Source: Sweltsa coloradensis (taxonomy: Eukaryota; Arthropoda; Insecta; Plecoptera; Chloroperlidae). Taken from it: a DNA stretch of 64,000 bases. Under the pieces are notes generated by a model, which saw nothing but the letters and a program-made list of their open reading frames with translations, made no database searches and had not been told where the DNA came from. The stretch spans positions 310,001-374,000 of the forward strand of contig JAMZAV010000009.1 of NCBI GenBank assembly GCA_024449915.1, written 5' to 3'. The position numbers and the translations under genes were made by a program. Shown here piece by piece: positions 10,720 to 22,369 of the stretch (positions within the stretch are counted from its first letter, which is position 1; the number at the start of each line of letters is the position of its first letter).

Positions 10720-12716
10720 AACAAAACCTTATTATAACGTAGCACATAATTTGTGTGTTCTTAGATAATGTTAAGATATAGCTTCGGTCCCTATTTAAGG
10801 TACCCGTGCATGTCTTAAACAAAACAACATCTTGACTATTGTTTTCACACAAGAACCGTTCGTTATCGTGCAAGTCTAACTAGCAGCATCATCAGGCGAG
10901 ACAGAGCTGAGCGCCTGAATTACTTGACAGTTGAGTAGAGACACTAATCTAGCTCGCGTAGCATGGAACACTCGAGCCGAGTGTAAACACATTACAATTG
11001 TAATTGATATGACGATACAAGTTTGATTACATTCTACATACCTTTTAGAACTCGATTTAATTTCATGATTCGATTTCAGTCGTATTTGTTGTTTGGGAAT
11101 GGATAGTTACTTCTAATCACTACACTTGCCGAGTAAGATTACCAATACAAGTTGTTTCGAAATTGTATAAACTTTTGCGTCTTTATCCTTCAGACTGATG
11201 GGGTATTGAATGTAGATAATAATGGGATGAGCCCAATAATAGCCAGACTGTTTCACTAAGCTCATTTATAGTTTAACTATTACGCATCTAACAAGACAAC
11301 TATTAATATCTTAGGTACGCGATCTCCTCTACCACTAAAACCCATTAGTGAAAAGAGGCTTCACATTATGCAAGTTAGTTGAATAGCTCGTACAAAATAT
11401 AATATAGTGCACTATTACTAAATTAGGTTTTGACAATAATTGTTAATTCTCTTGAAGCTTAACAGAGACAGAAAGAAAAGTAAGAAGTTTAAGTTCATTA
11501 TTCATGTTATTAGAAAACAACATTTTGAAGTGAATATTTTAAAAATTATTTATTTAAAATTTTCCAATACTCCATTTACATTTCATTACTAGTACGGTTT
11601 ACTTGTATTGCAAAGATTGTAAGCGATAAATATACATGAATTGATATTTGATGTGTATTGTCAGGCATAAAATAAGTATATTAAACAGCTATATACATCT
11701 GCGTGTTACCATGTTGGTGAATTGCAATATTTATTTAATGTTTCCATTTTGTTCAATCTAAACCCGATATATAAAAATGAGATTTCACCGTCTACCATTT
11801 CTCATCTTCTCGTATTAAACTCGCTTTAAAGAAGTATTAATACATCTTTACAACTTTGCGAAGAGAAAAAAACCATGCAAGTATATTTTCAATTCTTAAT
11901 ATGATAAAAGTTTGCGTCTCTTTCCGCCGACTATTACGGCTGAGTGACTTTGGGCGAGGCGTTTTCAGCGTCGTATATTTGCACACTTGGCACACCTGCT
12001 TTACAGCGTTGCCTGTTCTCACATAGATTTCAAATATGAATGCAAAAACTCGCGCTATATTCATATGGACTTATTAAAAGAGGCTTAATTTTGATTCCAC
12101 CTTTCGCGTATATATGAAAAACGGCTACTTTTGTAATACGTATAGATGCAGAATCAGCTACTTTATCCGTGGGAATTCACATTGAGGTTTCTGCGAGAAT
12201 TTTCCGTTGTGTCCATTCACTTTCTATATTACCGTTTGCACGTTAGCGTATTATGAACACAGAACGTGATCGTTCTATTGTCGCAATGATGTTGGAAAGA
12301 AGTATTAGGACATTTTTGTGAATGCCTTACAGTTATGTTTATTTTATTTGTTTGATTTGGTTTCTATTGTATGTATTTATCACATTTCTTATACATAATA
12401 CAATATGGATGAATTTTCTATAAATTCAAGGATTCGGTACATTACTATAAATTGTTCAGTGCTCTTAAAATAAAGCATGATTACTTTAATTTGAGTATTT
12501 TGAATGTTTGAATTTGTTTGTGCATAAAAATGTTCAGATTGCGTTGTCGTCTACAGATTTTGTAATTTGTTGTTTGTTATGAAACACAAAAGAATCTCAT
12601 ACGGTTTCTCATAAATTAAATAATTTTTTTGTAGGAAATCCGTTTTAGGCTGCACACCAGTTTAACCTGAATGTGCCCCTCTTCACGTGTACTAACTAGA
12701 TATATTGGAGTAGGAA
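10720..12716. other. Non-coding stretch, nothing recognised
   Basis: A/T-rich with no supported exon, tRNA-like head, tandem array or inverted-repeat pair. Open frames are 75 codons or shorter and lack motifs. Confidence 0.5.
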
Positions 12717-12893
12717 ATTATGAAGGGATGTCCAAGGAATGTTTCAGAGGACTCAATCCCTTGCATTTGCATTTACGACTGAGGAAAACCTCGAAATAAA
12801 CCTTAAGTCAGGGTTTCAGGTCTCGACGGGATTTGAACCCGGGACTTCCCGAATCAGAGTCGAGCGCTTAGCGCTCAAGCCAACACTGGCGGT
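12717..12893 (-). mobile_element. tRNA-derived SINE, family A, copy 1
   Basis: On the minus strand the head runs from about 12893 with TTGGCTTGAGCGCTAAGCG (A-box region), then an anticodon-arm-like CTCTGATTCGGGA and the B-box-containing GGGTTCAAATCCC (plus 12828-12840). The body has GAGGTTTTCCTCAGTCG and GGGATTGAGTCCTC, ending near CATCCCTTCA. The whole 177 bp aligns with 54150-54328, including head and body, so this is a repeated family rather than a tRNA pseudogene. SINEs are transcribed by Pol III from such internal boxes and moved by LINE enzymes. The parent LINE is not identified here. Confidence 0.8.
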
Positions 12894-14109
12894 TACGGTT
12901 CCTCATAAAACGGACCCCCGAATATGCATTTAGACTTGACGAATCCTCTCTCGAATGAGATACTTGTATGCTAGCAATGATCCCCTCCTAACGATTCGTA
13001 TTTATAAAGTAAATAATAATTGGTAGATGATAAATATTATAATTATTATTGTGTTATTATTATAATGATAAAGTTTGAGCTATTACCGTGACTTTCTGAA
13101 GGACGATGAGAACAACGGTGGCTCAATGGCTGCATTAAACAAGTGAGTGCACGAGCACCGAGAATGTTCGCCGGCTCAACTTACGACATTCCAACATCAT
13201 CTTATTAACTGTATTTCGCTAATATACTAATTATATAAATGACAAACACAGCGCATATACAATAATTGCATCATCTCTCGTACAATGTAATTGCACAAAG
13301 TAGGTCTTGTGAATCGATTGCGAACATGTGGCTCTTAGCATGTGTAGGTTTATTTACGTTGATCTAGGGAACACTGCGAGTTTGTCTGATCGTCTCGTTC
13401 AACACGATTCACCGTTGCATTGTAAGTGGATGCAGTACACGACGTCTGTATCTAACCCACAGGGATGTTAACTGCGGGTTAATAGAGTTGGATTATATCT
13501 ACTACCTTGATACGACCCAACGAGGAATTTGATAATCTCATCTAGTTAGATGTATCCACCCCACGATTGAGTGTAACAGCGTTATATTGTTTGATATTTA
13601 ACCTTGGAAGCACTTTTTAATTTATGTATAGAATATATTTAAAAATAGTATCATCCTTGAAAATGGGCATAAGGAACTGCCCGAAATGTTGGAATTAAAA
13701 TGAAATATAAACACACAGATAACCCGAAAAATAGTGTTTTTCTTCCTTATTAAACAAACAACTTATCACCTTGATGAAACTGACACGTCATATTATCAAT
13801 AAATATATATCCTACCAGTCAATTTCAATTTAGCTTCATTTGACTTTCATATTCTTAGATTAATCGGGTGTTAAAGAAACCCTCTTCGAGACAAAATGCA
13901 CCTCGAGTGCTGCCTAGCGATGATGGAGCCTAGAGTCGCCTCATAAACAGCATGATGTAGTGACGTCATTCGCTCATCAGATTAACCAAATTTAACAAAT
14001 TACAAGACCGTCAGAGACTGTATTCAATTTTAACCACTTACGATATGTTTTAAATAATAGATGAATCTTTAACACACGAGAAGATTTAAAATTAGGAAGT
14101 TAGTCCCGT
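12894..14109. other. Non-coding stretch, nothing recognised
   Basis: No supported exon or RNA gene. Short A/T palindromic words occur near 13.03-13.06 kb (a TATAATTATTATTGTGTTA type stretch) but form no convincing element. Confidence 0.5.
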
Positions 14110-14575
14110 TTAAGGCTATTCGACCGCGTTCTTCTGTTTTCTAAAATATGCTACGAAGTCAAAATAAAGTGAATGGTTTTGAAATCTGGCTTATTTAGAA
14201 AATGAAAACTATTTTCTTTAATTTTCTGATCGGCCACACGACTATAATATCGTTACTTAAAAATAATTTCAATCTTCAATCGCCTAAGCACGCCATTCAA
14301 CGTAGGTATTTGTGTTTTTGTGACATTAATTTTCAACTGGTTTTCTGGAGGCTGAAAAAATTGTCTTTCCTGCGAATCTTTTCGTTTGGCGGTATTTTGT
14401 ACCGATTTGTACCGCCAAACGAAAAATATTCGCAGGAAAGACAATCCTCTAAAAAAATCCTTCTCATTCAAAAATAGTTTTCATTTTCTAAATGAGCCAG
14501 GTTTCAAAGCCATTCACTATATTTTGACTTGATAGCATATTTTGGAAATAGAAAAACGCAGTCGAATAGCCTTAA
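14110..14575 (+). mobile_element. TTAA-flanked hairpin MITE, copy 1
   Basis: TTAA at 14110-14113 and 14572-14575 brackets long inverted repeats. The left end reads GGCTATTCGACCGCGTT and the right end is its near-inverse. The match continues about 100 bp inward (AAAATATGCTA, AAGTCAAAATA, AGTGAATGG, TTTGAAA, CTGGCT, TTTAGAAAATGAAAACTA). A TTAA target is typical of the piggyBac superfamily, though the GGC start is not the usual CCC-type piggyBac end, so the assignment is tentative. The element is 466 bp and has no transposase. A second copy at 41949-42352 is in the opposite orientation. Confidence 0.8.
14360..14445. repeat. Near-perfect 35-bp-arm palindrome at the core of the MITE
   Basis: The left arm (14360-14394) starts ATTGTCTTTCCTGCGAAT and ends TTTGGCGGTA. 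The right arm (14410-14445) is its inverse with one substitution and one inserted A. The loop is 15 nt. A transcript would fold into a long hairpin. The same palindrome with the same arm sequence occurs in the other copy at 42002-42092. Confidence 0.9.
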
Positions 14576-14936
14576 ATCCACTTCATTTATTATCGTTGCG
14601 TTACGTAATAAATGCGCAGTGCCATAAGTATCAATACATTTATAGTTTGTGTAATTAGTATTCACTGCGTGAAAACATCCTAAGTTCTGAAATTTCTATT
14701 CCAAGGTTTAATGTAACTGTAATTACAGTTAAAAACAAGATAGGCCGAGCTCCATCACAGAATTAAAAGAATTGAATTGCATAAACCGTTTTCTCCTTCG
14801 GAAATAACAATTATCAAACAATTGCATTACAACTCGACCCCACCCTTTCCCGAATAGATTCCACGACTCAGCGGTCGTTATTACAAAAAGACGGGGGGTT
14901 AATTACTGCAATTTGTTTCCGTTTAGAAGATTGCAG

Positions 14937-14997
<61 letters not shown>

Positions 14998-15984
14998 GTC
15001 TCTCCTCGCGACTTCTCAGGTCGGACGGAGAGTAGCAATTAAACTATGGGCGGGACGCTCTAGCTAGCTCGTACGGCAACACAGCGATGAGCTTGCGGTT
15101 CTTGTAATCGGCTTGCGGGCTAAACTTCCCTCGTCGCGTGCGCCTTGTATTACAAATACAAATACAACCCTGAGGCGACTGAGAGCTGGGTATTATGTAT
15201 CAGATTGTTTATGACAGATGGTGGTGCTATAAGATGGTATCGATGATGTAATTACAGGATGGAGAGAATGGGTGGAGGAAACTGCTGGGATTATAGTCAG
15301 GATTTACGGCTAGATTCTCTAGTTGACGTCAACTAAGAAGCTATGTCTTGTAATTCGGTATTAACTTACTTGCTATGTAATATAAGTCTGCTAATTTTAC
15401 TAAAACGATTTGGAGAAATTACGTCATTATAATTTTTAAACGTGTGAAGAGAAGATTTTGCATTATGTTCGTTCGTTTCAGTTTCTTTCGTTTGTTTAAG
15501 TTCGTGTAAAATTCAACTTGCAATTACTTATTTGTCATTATTTACTCTATTCCTTACATCAAACATTATTCTTGTTATTTTTCTGAGTTGCATTTTTGAT
15601 CAGATTTATTTATGCCTAGAATCTATTTAAAAAAATATAGATTTAAATTTATATTGAATAATATATAAGTAATAAATAAATAAATAAAAATTTAATTTTT
15701 CTATAATATACACTTTTTAATGGAATGTATACGTTTCTAGTAAAAAAACTAAAATAAGCCCAAAGTGTTCTACCAGGTATCTGTCGAATATAAAACATTC
15801 ACAATCTCCTTGATTAAGTTTCAATTAAGCTAGGGAATCTCTTAAGCTAAAAGTTACCCTGGTGATTTAAGGGTGTGAAGAAGTCAGTTATAGCCCGGCC
15901 CTAAGTCCCGAGACTTTCCCTCATCCACTAGAGACCATCTGGGCTACCAATTACACTCTCGTCTTAACAGCAGCGCTAATCCCT
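14576..15984. other. Non-coding stretch with one palindrome and a (CT)n array
   Basis: There is a perfect 18-bp palindrome, TAACTGTAATTACAGTTA, at 14714-14731, and a (CT)n microsatellite at 14942-14995. No supported exon. The rest is A/T-rich. Confidence 0.6.
14942..14995. repeat. (CT)n dinucleotide microsatellite
   Basis: About 27 uninterrupted CT units, followed by a degraded CTGTCTCTCC end. Such tracts are length-polymorphic. Confidence 0.97.
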
Positions 15985-15989
15985 CTCCC

Positions 15990-16058
15990 ATGGCTGTTAG
16001 CGCACCTAGGACAGATGTCACTCGTCTGACCAGGTGGTGGAGGTTCGACTACCACTAG
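15990..16058 (+). mobile_element. Degenerate tRNA-like sequence, SINE head or pseudogene
   Basis: The sequence reads TGGCTGTTAGCGCACCTAGG (A-box-like), then a CAGAT/GTCTG arm, then GGTTCGACTACC (B-box-like) inside GTGG/CCAC. Spacing between boxes is about right for a tRNA-derived promoter. The stems are incomplete, so no functional tRNA is claimed. Confidence 0.35.
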
Positions 16059-16904
16059 TTCGTTACACGTTCACTAATCAAAATTGGAAATTATTTTATT
16101 TCGTTGAGAGCAATATTTCGTTAATGACATTGGTTTAAAAAAAGTTATCGAAGGCGTCTGCAGAATAGTAATAGAAATCGTAATAATCCGTCTAGTGTTT
16201 CCAAGTGGCATGAGGAGACAGCAATTCTTAAGTAGTCCAGTGTGGTCAGCTATGTAGAACAACCTTACCTTCTGGATATGAGCGCTCTCGAGTAGGTCCA
16301 CTCATACGGCTTCGAACCATCGGAACATGACATAAAAAAATAATAATATGGATATAGTTTATTATTAGAACAGACAGAATATTCAATAGATCTTGAACTC
16401 CATAGAAAGTTAGAAAATGGAGATGAGGCCCCAGTCCCAAAGTGTCTAACTTACTATGCCGAAATTTTACCTATCAAAACCACATAAATTACAAATACAA
16501 ATGAGTTAACAAATAATATAAGACAAGATGGTACAGATCGTAAGTATACTACACAGATTTTCTAGTCATTCAAGCGGCAATCAACGGAAAAGTTGTCTTT
16601 TCGAGTAACGTAACGGTTTTGCCTATAGACTGAGTATTATAGGGTCGGTACGGGATAGTGCACCAAACAATGTCAAGATTGTGTTTCTCCGTTGCGTGCG
16701 TAGGCTTATACCTTGTAACTCCCTTCGAAAATGGATACTCTACTTGTGGATGGTCAAGATTTCGAAGTTCAAATTGACATATGCTATTTGGTCCTGCTAC
16801 CATTGAACTTCTGTACTGGCACAGTGTCTGTGTATGCACATAGCTATACGGACGTGTAAATAGAATAATATTTAAGAAATACGTAATATTAAAGAATCCA
16901 GTTC

Positions 16905-17030
16905 AACAGGGACCTGCCTGGCTAGCGGGAGACCCGAGTTCAATGCACGGTTGAGCCGAGTTTTTAATTTGTTAATTGTATTAAATATTACTAATTCCAC
17001 CTAGAGGAATGTTTCCCTACTTACTAAACC
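16905..17030 (+). mobile_element. tRNA-derived SINE fragment, family D (Asp-like T-arm side)
   Basis: AGCGGGAGACCCGAGTTCAAT at 16924-16944 resembles the 3' half of an Asp-type tRNA (CGGGAGACC-G-GTTC-AT). It is followed by AATTGTATTAAATATTA and TTCCACCTAGAGGAATGTTT. The same AATTGTATTAAA-ATTA, TTCCACCTA and GGAGTGTTTCCC order recurs at 42973-43020, so the body is repeated. Head and body are both in plus orientation here. Confidence 0.5.
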
Positions 17031-19116
17031 AAGATCTTAACGGGCTTCTAAGACGCACGAGCTCTGGCGCTCCTAGCGGTCCCGAGAGGAACCTCCCCAT
17101 CAAACACCACGCCGTTTACCAGCAATGAGATTGAGTTAGTCCAGTTAGGTTAATTACTATGAAAATTGAATTAAATTTGAGTGAAAACCGAAAACTACAT
17201 TTGCGGTATTTGAGTGGGGTCGACTTTAACTCGTCCTGTGGGATCCGTGCGGAACTAATCTAGCCAACATAACTCCTTGCCAACTGTGCACGGGTACCAA
17301 CCCAGGAGACCACAGACCGCTGAATAATTAAATATCCTTCAAATGTCAGGTAAGTCGATTAAATTTTCACCGTAACTCAATCAAACTGTGTTGAGCTACA
17401 TTAAACATTCGGCAAAGCCGTTCGTCAATGCCTGGCTGGCTATGGTTGGCTGAATGAAGCAGGTATAGTAGCCCCGTGTATAGGTTGCTCGCTGCTGGCG
17501 TGCTTGATTCTATATGTAATACCACAGGGGTAAACTAGCTCCAACGAAAGAATGTAGTTGCTTTGTAGTTGTGGGGGTAGAATGAATGCGCGGTAAAAGG
17601 GAATGTCGCCTTTGTGTATGAAAGAGAAATATATTTTACCAACACAAGCAAAAATTATCTGTGCTAGATCACAGAGTTCCTCCGTGTGCCAGATCCACGC
17701 TGAGCTAGCGTGAATAGAGTTCACAAAGTTGGTATGTTGGGAAAACAATTTCGAGCTCTCTGCATTCTCTCATTGGGACTACTATACACATTATATTAAA
17801 ATATTAGCCCTTATAATATACAACACTTGCTCCCTCATTTACCATCTGTTGCATTAGCCACCACGGATGGCTGGACTTATAAAAGCAAGACTCGTCTCTA
17901 TAGTCTATACTCTATAACATTATCAAAAATGTTTTATTTTAGATGTTAAAAAATGAACACGTTCGTGAATTTTTTTGATTTCGGCAATGTTTGAATTTTA
18001 AATATATTAAGAGAAAATTGATGATATATTTTCCTTTTTTTAATTATTCTGAAACTTCGAGCTAACTGGGTAATCAGCTTATATTAATTAAGTCCCTGTA
18101 TGTTAAAGCGCAGCAAGTCGAGTATTAGAGTAGCACAAAATAACCATCACGACCTTCTTTGTGCTTCGTGGTCGTGCAGTAGAACGCCGGTGCGCTACAT
18201 CACGGTGAAGTAGAAGGGAAATATGGCAGAGCCAGAAGCTAGAAAACTGTTAATCCTTTATCAAAAGCGAACGTTGCTCATAAATATTTCCTGGATGAAA
18301 GGAGGTGGGTTTATGTGCTGCGTTGCAATTAAATATAATTAAACATGCTGCATAAGGCCGGAATTTCGAAAATGAAGAAGCAAGAATCGTTTATTGAACA
18401 ATATTTAAATAAATATATATATATAATTATTGAAATAAAGCCCGTAGTTATTTATACCTTTGTGTGGAGAGTATACGCACTTGTAAATCTTGTTTTATTT
18501 GAAATTTTTAAAGCGATTTTCATAAATGATAGGATTTCGGGGGTTTTGTTTCAAAGCTGTGATAACTGGTCATTATTCAGTTTGGACATTTTGAAATAAT
18601 AGTTAAATTTAACCAAATAAAATTTTTAAGTTTTTTGTAGAATTTGTGCTTGAAACCTGGAATCGACACTTAAATTATCCCAAAGATGAATTTTCTTGTG
18701 AAATATGTATCTAGGATCTAGTTTTGAAGCAATGCAATTGAGAAAATAATAGTAATACAAGCTATTAAATTAAGCATGTACTATTTGGGTGCTTTCTGTT
18801 GAAATTTAATTATGTTTGAATGGCTTCAATCTAAGTACAAATTTATGCAAGTATTAATTTTATTTCAAGAACACTCTGTATGCTTGTTGAAAGTGAATTG
18901 TGTGTGTATAAATGCGTATAATATGTGAATAGACGTTCAATAAGTAAATGAATGTTGGTTAAGATTAGTAAGGGTAGGGTGGGCGAGAATATCTGCGCGC
19001 TGCAGCAGCGAGCTAAGTCCTCACGAGAGTTGAGGGGTGATATTCACGGTAGGTCCGCGTCACGGCACGGGTAGCGCGTTAGCAGTTAAAATCAAAATCT
19101 AATTGCTCGTAAATAG
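17031..19116. other. Non-coding stretch, nothing recognised
   Basis: No supported exon. A 102-codon minus-strand frame at 17440-17748 has no recognisable feature. There is a G+C-rich patch at about 18.97-19.09 kb just before the G-rich tract. Confidence 0.5.
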
Positions 19117-19139
19117 TGGGGTGGGGTGGGGGTGGGGGC
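19117..19139 (+). repeat. G-quadruplex-type tract
   Basis: Four consecutive G4-5 runs are separated by single T bases (GGGGTGGGGTGGGGGTGGGG). This matches the standard G-quadruplex pattern with one-base loops, which are the most stable kind. A C-rich tract follows about 100 bp downstream on the same strand (19238-19276). Confidence 0.8.
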
Positions 19140-19237
19140 GAACGAGCAACAGTCAGCACAAATTGGAAACGAAAAGTCCGCGAAAAGAACAGGCAAGGCA
19201 GAAACTGACAAACGCCGCATCGAAATCACCCCTGATT

Positions 19238-19276
19238 CCCCCCCCCCCTACCCACTCCCCCGACCCTCCACCACCC
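19238..19276 (+). repeat. C-rich tract (possible i-motif)
   Basis: Eleven C residues are followed by several further CCC runs. The complementary strand would carry multiple G runs. The tract could pair with the upstream G-rich tract or form an i-motif; both are inferences. Confidence 0.7.
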
Positions 19277-19720
19277 AAATGTCAAAGCCATCTGAATCAC
19301 AGTTAACTAGCAAATAGACATAACGGGTGTAGAATAGCGCGCTCTCAATACATCGATCCGAGATTAATTTGATTTCGAAATGTGTTTGAAACTTCGAAGA
19401 AGGGTCACGGAATATTTGAGTTTGGGTAGGAAGAGCTTTTGATATAACCTCCGTATTACTTATTTGTGAAAATACCTTTCACGAAATCTGGAACAATTGA
19501 TTTAAACAAAGTTGTGTTTATTGTAATCTAATTCAGTTCACCCTGTACCATTTCCACCCCCGTAAAAGGGGTATTTTGAAAGAGGGGAGCATATATTGGT
19601 AAAGAAAACTAATAGAACGATGGTCAGTAAGGTTTGGCGAAGGTCACGACCTTTCCGATCCGTTTTAATCCCTAACAAGGACTACCTGTCTATTGTGCTA
19701 TAAGAAATAAATAAATAATA

Positions 19721-19800
19721 CTTATTAGACAGAGATTAAAAAAGTGCCTACACTGGGGAAACCTCCCCCCCCCCCCCCCCCGGCGTAAGCAACTTTTTTT
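19721..19800. repeat. SINE tail copy of family E, truncated by a C17 run
   Basis: TTAGACAGAGATTAAAAAAGTGCCTACACTGGGGA matches 19885-19917 (in part TAGACAGAAATTAAAG, AGTGCCTCCACCGGAGA). The match stops at a 17-base C run (19765-19781). This is a second, broken member of the family located next to the better copy, probably by tandem duplication or repeated insertion. Confidence 0.55.
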
Positions 19801-19906
19801 AATTTCTGACTTAAGTTCTAACATAACAGCTTCTTAGTCGCCTACTATAAAACCAAGGTTAAACAATATATAATATAATGGTACTATAGACAGAAATTAA
19901 AGAAGT

Positions 19907-19977
19907 GCCTCCACCGGAGATTGAACCCGGGACATTGACTGTCTGGGCCCTGCTCTTACCAACTGAGCTGTGAAGAC
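19907..19977 (-). mobile_element. tRNA-like head of a SINE, family E
   Basis: On the minus strand this begins GTCTTCACAGCTCAGTTGG. Seven of seven acceptor pairs form (three of them G-U or equivalent), the D stem GCTC/GAGC is intact, and the T stem CCGGG/TCCGG around TTCAATC closes in all five pairs. The anticodon region (GGGCCCAGACAGTCAATG) does not form a normal 5-bp stem and is one base short. No functional tRNA gene is therefore claimed. The adjacent repeated sequence at 19721-19764 argues for a SINE. Confidence 0.6.
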
Positions 19978-21501
19978 ACCATATTATACTTTGTCTATTT
20001 CTTGTTTTGTTAACATTTTGTTCATCACGTATATAATATATTTATAAATGCATCATTTCCTTGCAAATATTACGTACATAGTGAGAAACATCATAGCCCC
20101 TGTGTTCTGCTTCGGTAAAGGTCAAAATATAATCAGTTGACCAATTAAGTTTCCGAGAAGGTAGTTAACCTTTCCACTCGAAAGAACAATGGGTTAATAG
20201 GGGTTGTTTTACCCGATGTTATAAAGTAGACAGATCATTAATTTCCACCTCATCAGGCAGTATTCTCCGTTTCAGCGATGCTATCACCCCTTCTATATGC
20301 TGTGTATTATTACCTAGCATCCGTTCTCCGTGAGGCAGAGATTGCGTTTATCACGCGAAGATGTACATAAAATAATACGTGCGTGTCGGGAGTGCGTCAA
20401 GGTATCGATCTAGGGCCGCTCATATTTACAACTATTTATTCTGCCTTCTTGAAAGTTTCACGTTACGGAAAGTGTTTATCAAGATTAAATAACGAATACG
20501 AATCAGAACCGCGAATGTAATGAATACTTCACGGGTGAATCATAGTAATTATTCTTCACGCTATATAATGTAATGTACTCCACTACTCAAACAACATTAA
20601 ACACAGTCAATATATCACCTTGTTATTAAACCAACCTGAGACACACTCAATCTAATCATAAAATCAGTTCTTTGCGTAGGGCAAAAATAAAATATCTCAC
20701 ACCTCACATAACTAAGAATGACTGACTCATTTATTTTAATTTACTTTCAAATTGTTTTCTAGAACGATACAGTTGGTCGTGTTCACAAACTTAGAACCCA
20801 GTAATTTGCAATTTTGCATTTCATTTATAGATTAAAATAAGTAAACAAATAAATATATTTCTTTCGTTTGATGTTTAAAACACTTTGTAGTGTTATGATG
20901 AATAAAGTGATCTATCGAGTTCACTCTGCATTCAATACTTCATTTGCTATAAAAATAGATCAAAAATATAAAACAAATATTGTTCGTCCGAGTTTAGCTC
21001 ATAAACCTCGTGAAAATAAAAACGCTAAGTCTAAAACAACCTCGGTGACAAATTCTGTTTCATTGTATTGACTTGTGCTCGGATGAATGCCTTCATATAG
21101 AGCGTTGATGTATTGAGTATCGCAGTGTTGCCATTCAGCGCGAGTGTGAATTGGATGCGCTTTGTTTGCGATGTCAAAGGCGCCGTCCATTCTGTCGCCA
21201 CGCTTTTGAATAGTTGCCATATTCCGTTGGGAAAATATGTTCTGATAGCTAGGCTAGAAGGAATGTAAAAGCATTTTGTAAATTTTGGAAGTTACCATTA
21301 CTATAATAATTGTCATAAATTATCATGTAAATAATTCATATTTATGCATTAGGCCTACTATTCTCATAAACAGCGTTGATTTGATTGTTGCAGTGCATTT
21401 GTGTAAGATGTATTTTGTAAACGTATAAGTTTACAGTATGGATTGATTTTGTACTTTAAATTTTACTACAAACTTCTTATCTCTAATTTTTTTTAATCAG
21501 T
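19978..21501. other. Non-coding stretch, nothing recognised
   Basis: A/T-rich, no supported exon. The minus frame 20999-21220 (73 codons) has a plausible residue mix but no motif or splice context. Confidence 0.5.
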
Positions 21502-22369
21502 TTAAAACGTTATTGGTAAGAAAAGAAAACTATACACAATCAATAAATGGTTTAAGGGCCAAAACCATTTCCGATTTTTATTAAAACTTTTAAACAATTT
21601 GATTTGTATAAACTCTATCGAAAAACAAGAACAATTTAATATAAAAAAAATGTTAGAAAAAAAAAGATGTTTAAATGGTCCCAAATTAAATTTCAAAGAC
21701 TTTGAATAGGTTTGTGTGATATAATTAGGTTCAACCACATTATAACATACATTTTCCCCGTGATTAATGATTACCCCACCAAGTTTTGTACCAGAAAAAT
21801 AACATCCTGCATTTGTAGTTATCAAGTTATAGATATTGTCACACATTGACTCGAGTTTCAAAGATTTCAGTACACCAGTGAACGGTAAAGTTTTATCTTG
21901 CGTAGAGAAACCTCCCACTGCCCAGACCATCCCCTGTGTCTTGTAAGATCTCGCGAGATGAGCCAAACAATACAGACATCCCATTACACACATTAGTCCT
22001 GGAATGTTCGCGTGCAGTCTGGTGTAATACCCACAAACGCGGGAGTTCCGTGACCGTGGACTGAAAGAAGTCTTGTTCGGGCTGTTTCAGGCGCAACCGA
22101 GGAGAATGGAGTGCAGCCCCTGACACAACAGAACGGTAAGAGACCACTAAACATATAACAAGATATACCTCAAGCTCGCAATTGATACACTTATGATCAT
22201 TGAACGGAGCATTGTTATGGTTGACAGCAAGGGTTGTAAAAGATGATACGATGTATTTGGCAGTTAGAAAATAGTTTTTCGCTCGGCCAAGAAGCATCCG
22301 ACGTATATGAAACTCTAATAAAGCATGCAGGGACAGCCCGACTTTCAAAGATTTCACAAATTTCGTCAA
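21502..22369 (-). other. Two successive overlapping open frames, unrecognised
   Basis: Minus-strand frames of 158 codons (22369 to 21893) and 163 codons (21993 to 21502) overlap by about 100 bp in different frames. In this A/T-rich background open runs of this size are uncommon, and two adjacent ones more so. I recognise no domain: the first begins MTKFVKSLKVGLSLHALLEF and ends in an unremarkable stretch, and the second has a hydrophobic, Lys/Phe-rich C-terminus that looks like translated A/T-rich DNA. A decayed or frameshifted coding sequence is possible, and chance is at least as likely. Confidence 0.15.

Noticed and set aside
14202..14477. Open frames on both strands across the MITE
   Set aside because: They run through the palindrome and inverted repeats; both strands are open because the sequence is self-complementary.
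19907..19977. Functional tRNA gene
   Set aside because: The anticodon arm does not fold and is one base short; a sister repeat copy lies beside it.
20999..21220. 73-codon minus frame with protein-like composition
   Set aside because: No motif, repeat or splice context; length is within chance expectation.
22060..22140. Short plus-strand stretch reading KKSCSGCFRRNRGEW with a donor-like GTAAGAG
   Set aside because: Too short, frame closes immediately on both sides, and no acceptor or family match was convincing.
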